A stretch of DNA of 64,000 nucleotides, taken from the NCBI GenBank assembly GCA_002448815.1, contig DKAJ01000005.1, positions 30,053-94,052 of the forward strand. Direction: 5' to 3'. A model generated the notes under the pieces. That model saw only the letters and a list, made by a program, of their open reading frames with translations. It had not been told where the DNA came from and searched no databases. Position 1 is the first letter of the stretch. Each line of letters begins with the position of its first letter. This document shows positions 54,483 to 62,405 of this stretch, piece by piece. Position numbers and translations under genes: made by a program. The stretch is from Micavibrio sp. UBA6929. GTDB lineage: Bacteria; Pseudomonadota; Alphaproteobacteria; Micavibrionales; Micavibrionaceae.

Positions 54483-54743
54483 ATGGTTGATTCATTATCA
54501 GGATTTGGGGCGCAATCATATCAGCAGCCTATTTCGCAGACTTTTCAGCCTGGGAAAAATGCTGAAACGCGCACAGGGCAAGGGCAGGTCGCACAAGATC
54601 CGAATGCTCAGGCTGTCGGCGCAGGGGAAGAAGCTCAACAACAGCAAACACAGGCGATAGACGTTTCAAGCGTTGTTGGTGATGGGCCAGTTGAAAATAA
54701 TGCGCAGGCACAGCGCGGATCACTTGTTAACATCACTGTTTAA
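54483..54743 (+). CDS. Small hypothetical Gln/Ala-rich protein
   Basis: An 86-residue low-complexity protein (MVDSLSGFGAQSYQQPISQ, GEEAQQQQTQAIDV) without signal peptide or helix of membrane length, probably disordered. No family recognised. Upstream, TTAA-ATAATGT-TTAT at 54441-54455 is a near match to a CtrA site. It precedes the DUF2336 gene on the same strand. Confidence 0.55.
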   Translation: MVDSLSGFGAQSYQQPISQTFQPGKNAETRTGQGQVAQDPNAQAVGAGEEAQQQQTQAIDVSSVVGDGPVENNAQAQRGSLVNITV

Positions 54744-54758
54744 CATTTTTTTGAAGTG

Positions 54759-54774
54759 TTAACGCCTTGTTAAC
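54759..54774 (+). promoter_or_regulatory. CtrA-type binding site (TTAA-N7-TTAAC)
   Basis: TTAACGCCTTGTTAAC matches the full consensus of the alphaproteobacterial cell-cycle regulator CtrA, TTAA-N7-TTAAC, exactly. It lies about 120 bases upstream of the DUF2336 start in a 148-base gap, with further TTAAC motifs at 54727 and 54740. CtrA itself is not encoded in this window; binding is inferred. Confidence 0.5.
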
Positions 54775-54891
54775 TTTTATTTGCCACAGTGTGCCTAACG
54801 GGGGAGATATAAATATATAAAAAGCCTCTCCTTTGTAATAAAATAACAATAAGCCGCTCAGATCGGTAATGAACAGGCAAGGAACAAGAAC

Positions 54892-56031
54892 GTGATCATC
54901 GATACGGTCAAAGCTAATCAATCAAAAGTCATGCCAATGCTGGTAGAGCTGTATAATGCTCAGCAGATACAAGATTTGGCACAAAATAATGATCAGGGTT
55001 CGCGCTCTGAGCTTTTGGATATTATTACAGAGCTTTTGGGGATGGAGTTATCGCCCCGCGAAGGTGAGCTGATTGCAGATGTTTTGATCTGTTTGATGCG
55101 TCAGGTTGAGCGTGATGTTTGTGTTGCGTTGTCTGAGAAATTAGCCGATATGGAGAATGCGCCTTTGCGATTGGTGATGCATATTGCCAATGAAGCAATT
55201 GATATTGCGCGTCCAGTTTTATCACGTAGCCCTGTCTTTAGTGATATGGATTTGATTTATATTATTCGCGCACAATCTGCGGAGTATTGGCGTGCGTTGG
55301 CAACGCGCACCGAGATGGGCGCCGAGGCGATTGTTGAGCTCGCCAAGCAGGATGATGCACAAACAGCGCAATATTTGGCAGATAATAGTGAAATTACATT
55401 GCCGCATGAGGCGTTGAGCTTGTTAACCGAGCGCGCACGTGTGAATGAGAGGCTTGCCAAGCAGCTTTTGGTGCGGTCAGAATTGACACCAGACATTGTG
55501 CGAACGCTTTACCATGGTGTTGGCGTAGCGCTGAAGCATTATATTCGTCAAAATTTTGAAAGTTTTTCTGATCAGGCTGATCATGCGATTGATGAGGTTG
55601 TTCTTGATTTTGAAGATGTTTCTGAACCAGCAGAGCAAGAGGTTTCTGCGCAGCCAGTTGAGATGCCTGCCGCGACTAAGGCTATCTGTGATGGTGTGCA
55701 TGTTGCGCGCATGGTGAAGTGTCTTGAGAAAGGTCAATATAAAGAGTTTCTTGTTGATTTTGTACAGCGTACACAAATTAGCGCAGAGAATATCAATTAT
55801 ATTATTTCGCAGGAAAGCGGGCAGGGACTTGCCGTGGTTTGTAAGGCTATGCGCATTGAACGCCGTGATTTTGTATCGCTTTATTTGTTGATGAACCGTA
55901 TCCGCATGAAAGGCGGTATGGTTGATCCAAAGAATTTGCGCCGTGCAACGCGCTATTACGACCAAATTGGCCGTGATGTTGCCGAAGATATCCTCGAGCG
56001 TATTCGCACAGGGCAAAAAACTTTTTCTTAA
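54892..56031 (+). CDS. DUF2336 domain protein
   Basis: A 379-aa soluble, helical protein. The DUF2336 region covers about residues 30-330, with helical-repeat features such as LSPREGELIADVLICLMRQV, ALSEKLADMENAPLRLVMHI and SAEYWRALATRTEMGAEAIV. The family is found mainly in Alphaproteobacteria, and its function is not settled. The first codon is GTG 54892 after AAGGA. Four bases separate it from the convergent pgk stop. Confidence 0.8.
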   Translation: MIIDTVKANQSKVMPMLVELYNAQQIQDLAQNNDQGSRSELLDIITELLGMELSPREGELIADVLICLMRQVERDVCVALSEKLADMENAPLRLVMHIANEAIDIARPVLSRSPVFSDMDLIYIIRAQSAEYWRALATRTEMGAEAIVELAKQDDAQTAQYLADNSEITLPHEALSLLTERARVNERLAKQLLVRSELTPDIVRTLYHGVGVALKHYIRQNFESFSDQADHAIDEVVLDFEDVSEPAEQEVSAQPVEMPAATKAICDGVHVARMVKCLEKGQYKEFLVDFVQRTQISAENINYIISQESGQGLAVVCKAMRIERRDFVSLYLLMNRIRMKGGMVDPKNLRRATRYYDQIGRDVAEDILERIRTGQKTFS

Positions 56032-56035
56032 AAGA

Positions 56036-57238
56036 TTAATCTTTCATCAGGGCTGCAACGCCAGGCAGTGTTTTGCCTTCCATCCATTCGAGGAAGGCTC
56101 CGCCTGCTGTTGAGATGTATGAAAAATCGTTAAGGGCGCCGGCGTTATCAAGGGCAGATACTGTGTCGCCGCCGCCTGCGATGCTGATATATTCGCCTTT
56201 TTGTGTGCGCTCAGCAACCGTTTGTGCCAGCATGTTTGTGCCATTGTCAAACGGACGAATTTCGAACACGCCTAATGGGCCATTCCATACAATTGTTTTG
56301 CAATCCTTGATTTTTTCTAGGATCTGTTCGCAGCTTTTCGCGCTGATATCAACGGCCATGCGGTCGGATGGGATGGCTGTGCTTGGGGTGTTTTCATTTG
56401 GTGCGTTGAGGCTTAGCTCTGTCACGGTGACCATTTCTTCTGGCAAGAGGATTTCACATCCAGATTGTTTTGCCTTTTCAATGATGGTCAAGGCCTCGTC
56501 AACCATGTCTTTCTCGCACAATGATCCACCAACATCTGCGCCTTGTGCGAAAAGGAAAGTGTTAGCCATGCCGCCGCCTAAGATCAGGTAATCTACTTTT
56601 TCGACGAGGTTGTTTAGGACACCGAGCTTGGTTGAAATCTTTGACCCGCCTGCGATGGCCGCAACAGGTTTCTTGGGGGTGCCAAGGGCGCTGTTCAGAG
56701 CGCTAAGCTCTTCTTCCATCAGGAGGCCAGCAGCGCTTGGCAGGTGATGGGCGATGCCTTCTGTTGAAGCATGTGCGCGGTGCGCCGCCGAAAAGGCATC
56801 GTTGACGAAGATATCACCCATGCTGGCAAGCGCTTTGGCGAAGTCAGGGTCGTTTTTCTTTTCGCCTTTGTGGAAGCGGATGTTTTCAATTAATGCGACT
56901 TCGCCAGGTTCAACCGAGTGAGAGAAGTCTTCTGCGTTTTCGCCGATGTCACCTGTGTAAAAGCGCACATGGGTGTTCCAGCGCTCTTCTAGGATGTTGA
57001 GCATGAAAGCCAGTGACATTTCTGGGTTTTGTTCGCCTTCTGGGCGGCCAAAGTGTGACAAAATTAAAACACGCGCGCCTTTTTCACACAAATAGTCAAT
57101 TGTGCCCTTTAGGCGATCGATGCGGGTTGTGTCTGTGACTTTACGTTCGTGGCGAGGGACGTTGAGATCAGCGCGCAGTAAAACGCGTTTGCCTGTTAGG
57201 TCATAATCACGAAGAGTTTTAAAGTTTTGGTCAGACAT
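56036..57238 (-). CDS. pgk: Phosphoglycerate kinase
   Basis: Glycolytic enzyme forming ATP from 1,3-bisphosphoglycerate. The 400-aa length is typical. Motifs: VLLRADLNVPRHERKVTD, ILSHFGRPEGEQNPEMSL, VALIENIRFHKGEKKND, NDAFSAAHRAHAST, GGSKISTKLGVLNNL and GPLGVFEIRPFDNGT, ending SIAGGGDTVSAL. Not accompanied by gap or fba in this window. Confidence 0.97.
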   Translation of the reverse strand: MSDQNFKTLRDYDLTGKRVLLRADLNVPRHERKVTDTTRIDRLKGTIDYLCEKGARVLILSHFGRPEGEQNPEMSLAFMLNILEERWNTHVRFYTGDIGENAEDFSHSVEPGEVALIENIRFHKGEKKNDPDFAKALASMGDIFVNDAFSAAHRAHASTEGIAHHLPSAAGLLMEEELSALNSALGTPKKPVAAIAGGSKISTKLGVLNNLVEKVDYLILGGGMANTFLFAQGADVGGSLCEKDMVDEALTIIEKAKQSGCEILLPEEMVTVTELSLNAPNENTPSTAIPSDRMAVDISAKSCEQILEKIKDCKTIVWNGPLGVFEIRPFDNGTNMLAQTVAERTQKGEYISIAGGGDTVSALDNAGALNDFSYISTAGGAFLEWMEGKTLPGVAALMKD

Positions 57239-57256
57239 GTTTCCTACTATGTGTTG

Positions 57257-58096
57257 TTATTCTTTTAAAATTTGAATGGCTTGTGGATGCGATAGGTTTA
57301 TAACAGGGCCGTTATATTCGTCAACCCATCCACGGACCTCTATCAGTTTATTGTTCCAGCTTAGCGGGTCAATATTGGCGCTGTAGAAGTTGTTTTTATC
57401 CTCAGGATTGATGATGATGGTAAAGTCACTTTGCCAATCAGGTCCGAAATTTAGATAAATGCGCCCGTTATGTGTTGCCGCGCTGTGGACGCGTCCTTCT
57501 ACGATTTGAAAGCTATCAATTTTATCCTTGAGGGTGTTGGGGGTGCGCGGCGTGTAATTGTCACTTTGCCAGAGGCCAGCTTTGTGCTCTCGGGCGCGGC
57601 GTTCAAGCGCGTACATTTCTTGTGCAAGTTGTGGGGTGTTTGCGGTTGTGCGTACGCGGGCTAGCCCTAGTTTGATAAGTAGGCCTTGCACCCAGATACG
57701 CTGGTCGCGCGTTTCTAGATGCGCTAGATGATGTTTCATACGATTTTTGCGCCCCGTTTTTTCATTGGGGGTTTGGTAAAGTGTGACTTCTTTTCCCAGC
57801 AACAGGTCTTGTAAAATGTCGATCGTAAGAAGGCTCAGTTCGCCAGGAGATTCTGCGTTATAGTCTGGAATATTGATGCCGCTCAGGCGGATCATTTCGC
57901 CTGTTTCGATCTGTAAGGTGAGCGGGTCTATAACTGTGATTATTTTTGCGTTTCGTGTTTGTTTCAGAGGGGCGTAGTTGATATGATGGACGCTGCTTTG
58001 GTTTTGATGGGCAGGCGTTTGTGCATATGCCGCGTGCCATAACAGGACGAACAGCGCACAGAATATAGAGGCCGTATTGAAAAGGGATTGTGACAT
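57257..58096 (-). CDS. Exported SNase-like protein with altered active site
   Basis: A 279-aa protein with a signal peptide (MSQSLFNTASIFCALF to AAYAQ). The SNase-like domain (about residues 45-170) has VIDPLTLQIETGEMIRLSG where nucleases have VxDGDT and RLxGID; the motif continues INIPDYN instead of IDAPE. At least two calcium-binding aspartates are thus replaced, so nuclease activity is doubtful. A second small beta-domain follows (about 190-279, IVEGRVHSAATHNGRIYLNF). ATG 58096 is chosen for the signal peptide; it overlaps the divergent M48 gene start. Confidence 0.72.
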   Translation of the reverse strand: MSQSLFNTASIFCALFVLLWHAAYAQTPAHQNQSSVHHINYAPLKQTRNAKIITVIDPLTLQIETGEMIRLSGINIPDYNAESPGELSLLTIDILQDLLLGKEVTLYQTPNEKTGRKNRMKHHLAHLETRDQRIWVQGLLIKLGLARVRTTANTPQLAQEMYALERRAREHKAGLWQSDNYTPRTPNTLKDKIDSFQIVEGRVHSAATHNGRIYLNFGPDWQSDFTIIINPEDKNNFYSANIDPLSWNNKLIEVRGWVDEYNGPVINLSHPQAIQILKE

Positions 58097-59588
58097 GATG
58101 TTTAATTGGCAAGATTTCGCGCAGAATAGCAAGCGTTTCTTCTTATCGGCGTTATGCTTGTCTGTGGCAGGCGTGTCGATGAGTGGTTGTAGCACTAATC
58201 CTGCGACGGGTAACTATCAGTTTGCGGCTTTGATGTCGCCCGAAAAAGAAAATCAGGTCGGCCAAGAAGAGCATCAGAAAATTATTAAGCAATATGGCTT
58301 GTATGAAGATGAGGCCTTGCAAGCCTATGTGAGCGGTATTGGCGCGCGCGTAACAAAGCAGACCGAGCGCCCAGACATCACATATAAATTTTATATTATC
58401 GATAGCCCCATAGTGAACGCGTTTGCGTTGCCGGGCGGGTATGTTTATGTGTCGCGTGGGTTGCTTGCGCTGGCTAATAGTGAGGCTGAGCTTGCTGGCG
58501 TTCTCGCGCACGAAGTAGGGCATATTACAGGACGTCATTCGGCTGAGCGCTATTCGCATAGTGTTGTCACGTCGGTTGGGGCGACAGTCCTTTCGACGGT
58601 TATTGGTAATAGTGCGGCATCGCAGGCGATTGGCGTGGGATCGAACCTGTATTTAAGTGGTTATTCGCGCTCGCAAGAAACAGAAGCCGATACGCTTGGA
58701 GTGCGTTATATGGCGCAGGGCGGGTATGATCCGCGCGCGCTGTCTGACTTTTTACGCTCGTTAAATGAAGATAAGGTTTTGGCAGCAGGCGGTCAGAAAA
58801 GCGACCCAGCCGAGAGCTATTTTTCAACTCACCCGCCAACGCCTAAGCGCGTGAATAAAACACTGGCGGATGCCGCGAATTATCAGCTTGCCCAGCCAAT
58901 TGAGGGGCGCGACACGTATTTCCGGCAGATAGACGGGCTTGTTTATGGGGATAGCGCCAAGCAAGGTTTTGTAAAGAAAGGCGTGTTTTATCACCCTGAA
59001 ATAGGTTTTGCCTTTGATGTGCCGGATGATTTCTCACTGGTTAATCAGCCAGCACAAATTGCGCTGAAGGCGAAGAAGAATGACACCGTTGTTATTTTTG
59101 ATTTTGCGCGTGCAAAAGAAGAGGCTTCTGCCGAAGATGCGCTCGCCTTTTTGCGTTATGAATGGATGAAGGATGCTGCACTTGAAAATGCAGAGCGTTT
59201 AACCATCAATGGCATGAAGGCCGCGACGGCGACATTTTCTGGTAAGGTAAACGGAGCAGCCGCGGACATCCGATTGGTCGCAGTGTCTTGGGGTAAGGGG
59301 CAGTATGCGCGTTTCCAAGTGGCTTTGCCCAAAGGATTGCCAGAGGCTGAGGTCGATGCGCTGAAAAGTCTGACATATTCGCTGCGCCGTATGGGCGATC
59401 AGGAGCGCAATTCTATTCAGCCTGTTAGGTTGCGCATAGTGACGGCCAAGGCAGGGGATCGCTTGCATAGCTTTGTGAAGCAACAAGCCTTTACTGACAA
59501 ATCGGAAGAAAAATTTCGTGTGTTAAATGCGCTGTCACCAGATGATCAGCTTATCCCCGGTCGTTCTTATAAGCTGGTTGTGAACTAG
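58095..59588 (+). CDS. M48-family metalloprotease lipoprotein
   Basis: A 497-aa periplasmic zinc protease, probably for outer-membrane quality control (BepA/LoiP type). Signal with lipobox (VAGVSMSGCSTNPATG) implies lipid attachment. The catalytic motif is HEVGH in GVLAHEVGHITGRHSAERYS, with the third zinc ligand in QETEADTLGVRYMAQGGYDP. The C-terminal half includes a domain ending LHSFVKQQAFTDKSEEKFRV, frequent in this group. The start is one of two adjacent ATGs (58095, 58098) after AAAGGGAT. Confidence 0.88.
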   Translation: MMFNWQDFAQNSKRFFLSALCLSVAGVSMSGCSTNPATGNYQFAALMSPEKENQVGQEEHQKIIKQYGLYEDEALQAYVSGIGARVTKQTERPDITYKFYIIDSPIVNAFALPGGYVYVSRGLLALANSEAELAGVLAHEVGHITGRHSAERYSHSVVTSVGATVLSTVIGNSAASQAIGVGSNLYLSGYSRSQETEADTLGVRYMAQGGYDPRALSDFLRSLNEDKVLAAGGQKSDPAESYFSTHPPTPKRVNKTLADAANYQLAQPIEGRDTYFRQIDGLVYGDSAKQGFVKKGVFYHPEIGFAFDVPDDFSLVNQPAQIALKAKKNDTVVIFDFARAKEEASAEDALAFLRYEWMKDAALENAERLTINGMKAATATFSGKVNGAAADIRLVAVSWGKGQYARFQVALPKGLPEAEVDALKSLTYSLRRMGDQERNSIQPVRLRIVTAKAGDRLHSFVKQQAFTDKSEEKFRVLNALSPDDQLIPGRSYKLVVN

Positions 59589-59610
59589 ATATTTTTATAT
59601 AGCTGCGCAT

Positions 59611-59648
59611 AAAAATTGGCCGCAACATGAGATGCATGGCGGCCAATT
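59611..59648. terminator. Bidirectional terminator between the M48 gene and rpoH
   Basis: AATTGGCCGC (59614-59623) pairs perfectly with GCGGCCAATT (59639-59648), a 15-base loop. T-rich sequence follows downstream on plus, and an A-run upstream gives a T-tract on minus, so it can serve both convergent genes. Confidence 0.88.
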
Positions 59649-59674
59649 GGTGTTTTGATTTTTTTTAGATGCTA

Positions 59675-60586
59675 TTACGCGGCGCTGAGATGTTCTGCGC
59701 TGTTTTTGCGTTGCTTGATCTCGGTATCTTTTGCTTTGTAAATCGCCGTTTTAAGCGTATCCATTGCCCGCTGCTCTAGCTGGCGGACGCGCTCTTTACT
59801 GATACCAAGGTCTTGGCCTAATTGCTCGAGCGTGACGACGTCATCACTGAGGTGACGTTGCGAGATAATTGTCTGTTCGCGTGATGGCAGGGTGTGCAAA
59901 GCATCATTAAGCCATTTTGAACGTGTCTGCGCATCGCGCATTGATGTGACAACTTCCTCTGGGTTTGGTGCATCCTCGGCCAGAGTGTCTTGCCACTGGG
60001 CACCGTTATCCTCGTCCGCGATCGTTGCGTTGAGCGAGCTGTCTACGCCAGATAAGCGTCCTTCCATGTGCTCGACATCTTCGATGCGCACGCCAAGGTC
60101 TTCGGCAATCTGAGCGCGGTCGGCTTCTGATAGGCCTTCATGCTCGTTTGTGCCTTCGATCTGGGCACGTAAACGGCGGAAGTTAAAGAAGAGCGATTTA
60201 TGCGCAGCCGTGGTGCCTGTGCGAACGATTGACCAGTTGCGCAAGACGTAGTCTTGGATGCATGATTTGATCCACCAGTTTGCATAGGTTGAAAAGCGCA
60301 GGTCACGATCGGGTTCAAATTTTTCGGCTGCGGTCATCAGGCCGATGTTGCCTTCTTGGATAAGGTCGCCGATAGGCAGGCCGTAGAAACGGAATTTGTT
60401 GGCGATAGACACAACAAGGCGCGTGTAGGCAGACACAAGTTCGTGCAGAGCCTTTTCATCGCGATTATCGCGCCAAGCGCGTGCGAGGGCTAGTTCCTTA
60501 TCCTTTTCAAGGATCGGTGCGTTCATGGAGTTTCTGATATATTCCCGATCCGCCTTTTGGGTTTCGGTATTGTCGACATAAGCCAT
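59675..60586 (-). CDS. rpoH: RNA polymerase heat-shock sigma factor RpoH
   Basis: Sigma-32 for heat-shock genes. The 303-aa protein has region 2 (LIQEGNIGLMTAAEKFEPD, RFSTYANWWIKSCIQDYVLR), the RpoH box HKSLFFNFRRLRAQIEG, and region 4 (LEQLGQDLGISKERVRQLE). ATG 60586 follows GGAGGAAC. It ends at the shared terminator 59611-59648 and lies downstream of a phosphatase-like gene on the same strand. Confidence 0.95.
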   Translation of the reverse strand: MAYVDNTETQKADREYIRNSMNAPILEKDKELALARAWRDNRDEKALHELVSAYTRLVVSIANKFRFYGLPIGDLIQEGNIGLMTAAEKFEPDRDLRFSTYANWWIKSCIQDYVLRNWSIVRTGTTAAHKSLFFNFRRLRAQIEGTNEHEGLSEADRAQIAEDLGVRIEDVEHMEGRLSGVDSSLNATIADEDNGAQWQDTLAEDAPNPEEVVTSMRDAQTRSKWLNDALHTLPSREQTIISQRHLSDDVVTLEQLGQDLGISKERVRQLEQRAMDTLKTAIYKAKDTEIKQRKNSAEHLSAA

Positions 60587-60665
60587 AGGTATAGTTCCTC
60601 CTTCGTTTTAGCGACTAGAATTTTAAGCTCCCTTCAATAGGCAAGCTGACTTCTATCAATTAAAG

Positions 60666-60693
60666 AAGATAGTCTATTGTATCACAGAGTCAA
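60666..60693 (-). promoter_or_regulatory. Candidate promoter of rpoH
   Basis: On the minus strand TTGACT (60688-60693), a 16-base spacer and TATCTT (60666-60671) precede the rpoH start by about 80 bases. Confidence 0.45.
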
Positions 60694-60694
60694 A

Positions 60695-61513
60695 TTATGC
60701 TTCAAGAATTTCGGATATTTCACCGTTTTGATCGAAGGCTGCGCTGATTAAATTTCCGCCAAAGCCGCATCCACCATCAATTGTCGCGGTGTTATCTGTG
60801 ATGAATACACCTTGATGTTTTGGGTCGTATCCGCGAATAACTTTTTGGAAGGACTGGTAAGGGGTTTGGATCGTTTCAAAGCCAGATGCATTCCACCAAA
60901 ATTGATCATTTTGACGATCAAGGGGTAGATTTTTATCGAGGCCAGCATTCACAAAGAGCAGGGGGCATTCTTTTTGCAGGTCAGTGTAGCTGGCTTTGAT
61001 GAATTGTGTGCCGAATGTTTCGTGACCGGGGTGGCGGCGAATTGCTGTGCGCAATGCGTTGATCCATTTTGTTATTTTGATGCTGCCGCCGCGGCAGGCT
61101 TCGATGCCGTCATATTTGCACAGGCCATAACTGTCTAAGGTTGTGCCAAGGCCGTGATCGAGCATCCATAAGAATACATCTGTTGCGCCTTGTGCGAAGG
61201 GGAGTTGATATAGTTTATGCAGGATTTCTTCTTGTTGGCCGCGCAAATAGGTAATATCGCTGCAGCGCATGCCAGGCAGTGACAACAGAAGGCGGCGAAA
61301 TGTAAGGAGTTCGTCAATGCATTCGGAGGCCTTTGCGCCATAGCCCGTGTAATTTCCCATATAGATTAGGCGATCGCCGACTTTGAATTTGGCAAAAATT
61401 TGATCGTGAATTGAAATCAGGCGATCCAGATCGGCGTGAATGGCAGGGACGCACCAAATTGTTGAGGGCGCACCAAGGCATGAAATCTGATTGTTATTAA
61501 GCGCTGAGAGCAT
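60695..61513 (-). CDS. Metallophosphatase-fold protein lacking catalytic residues
   Basis: A 272-aa protein whose block order matches PPP-type Ser/Thr phosphatases or diadenosine tetraphosphatases, with the metal-binding motifs replaced: GDIHG becomes PAIHA, GDYVDRG becomes GNYTGYG, GNHE becomes GQQE, and the GHT block becomes GYD. The framework between the motifs is kept (LDRLISIHDQIFAKFKVGDR, IDGGCGFGGNL). It is very likely a pseudoenzyme, perhaps binding a nucleotide or phosphoprotein. Two DnaA-box-like sequences lie just upstream. Confidence 0.75.
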   Translation of the reverse strand: MLSALNNNQISCLGAPSTIWCVPAIHADLDRLISIHDQIFAKFKVGDRLIYMGNYTGYGAKASECIDELLTFRRLLLSLPGMRCSDITYLRGQQEEILHKLYQLPFAQGATDVFLWMLDHGLGTTLDSYGLCKYDGIEACRGGSIKITKWINALRTAIRRHPGHETFGTQFIKASYTDLQKECPLLFVNAGLDKNLPLDRQNDQFWWNASGFETIQTPYQSFQKVIRGYDPKHQGVFITDNTATIDGGCGFGGNLISAAFDQNGEISEILEA

Positions 61514-61529
61514 GGGGCCTGTTAAGCGT

Positions 61530-61550
61530 TGTGGATAACTATGTGGATAG
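61530..61550 (-). promoter_or_regulatory. Two DnaA-box-like sequences
   Basis: TGTGGATAA (61530-61538), the exact reverse complement of TTATCCACA, and TGTGGATAG (61542-61550), one mismatch, are 12 bases apart. They lie just upstream of the pseudophosphatase start (61513), so DnaA might regulate that gene. There is no AT-rich unwinding region or gidA/dnaA neighbourhood to suggest an origin. Confidence 0.45.
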
Positions 61551-61586
61551 AATCAGATTCGTGTGAATCAGTAAGATAAGTATACA

Positions 61587-61621
61587 ATAAAAACAGGCGG
61601 ATAACAAAAGTTACCCGCCTG
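61587..61621 (-). terminator. Terminator of carD
   Basis: CAGGCGG (from 61594) pairs with CCGCCTG (to 61621), extended by ATAAC/GTTAC pairing around a four-base AAAA loop with one mismatch. The A-run at 61587-61593 is a T-run on the minus strand, directly after the carD stop. Confidence 0.88.
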
Positions 61622-61651
61622 CCTTATGGAATTTGTATGTGTTCGAAACGA

Positions 61652-62227
61652 TTAAGCAGCTTGCTTGGCGTTGTCGTTGTCGCCTTCGTTTTCCGCATCG
61701 AGGTCTGCATCAAGATCTAGGTCTTTTTTGATTCCTAGAATGTCCTCTAGTTTTTCAGATGCTTGGCCTTCAGTGATGCTTTCAACCGCTGCGACTTCGC
61801 GTGCTAGGCGCTCAAGAGCAACTTCATAGATTTGACGTTCGCTGTATGATTGCTCGCTGTCGTCGTTGCTGCGTTTTAGGTCACGGAGGACTTCTGCGAT
61901 TGCAACTGGGTCGCCAGAATTGATTTTTGTTTCATATTCTTGTGCGCGGCGGCTCCACATAGTGCGGCGGATACGTGCGCGACCTTTGAGTGTTTTGATC
62001 GCATCATCCATAAGCTTGCCTGTGCTAAGAGCGCGGAGACCTGAATCTTTTGCGCGCATTACAGGGATTTTTAGGCGCATGCGATCTTTTTCGAAATTGA
62101 TAACGTAGAGGCTGACATCCATGCCAGCGATTGTTTGATTTTCTATTCCCTCTACTTGTCCGACGCCGTGCGCCGCATATACTACAAAGTCACCCTCATT
62201 AAAATTATAGTTGTCATTACCCGCCAT
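61652..62227 (-). CDS. carD: CarD/CdnL-family transcription factor
   Basis: RNA polymerase-binding regulator that stabilises open complexes at rRNA and other promoters. 191 aa from ATG 62227: CarD N-terminal RID (FNEGDFVVYAAHGVGQVEGI and SLYVINFEKDRMRLKIPV) and helical C-domain with the basic patch ARIRRTMWSRRAQEYETKI. ATG 62227 (MAGNDNYNF), with AAAGG upstream, is chosen over GTG 62293. The acidic end (DLDLDADLDAENEGDND) is variable in the family. Confidence 0.92.
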   Translation of the reverse strand: MAGNDNYNFNEGDFVVYAAHGVGQVEGIENQTIAGMDVSLYVINFEKDRMRLKIPVMRAKDSGLRALSTGKLMDDAIKTLKGRARIRRTMWSRRAQEYETKINSGDPVAIAEVLRDLKRSNDDSEQSYSERQIYEVALERLAREVAAVESITEGQASEKLEDILGIKKDLDLDADLDAENEGDNDNAKQAA

Positions 62228-62360
62228 GTATATAGCCTTTCCCTGTAGGTTTTGAGTTTTACAAATAACCCTTTGCTCTTTAGTATCAGTCACTTAAGGA
62301 CACTAAAGCGAGGAGAAACGACTCCGTTCTTTTAAGCCTCTAGCAATGGATTAGGTGATG

Positions 62361-62389
62361 ACTATACATGAATTTTCGGCAAAATTCAA
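62361..62389 (-). promoter_or_regulatory. Candidate carD promoter with palindromic operator
   Basis: Minus strand TTGAAT (62384-62389), 17 bases, TATAGT (62361-62366). The spacer and -35 hold a perfect palindrome GAATTTTGCCGAAAATTC (62370-62387), as expected for an operator that would compete with polymerase. Confidence 0.5.
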
Positions 62390-62405
62390 ACTTTTGTGAT
62401 TATGC

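Noticed and set aside
61530..61550. Replication origin
   Set aside because: Only two DnaA boxes, no AT-rich unwinding element, and neighbours are not those of alphaproteobacterial origins.
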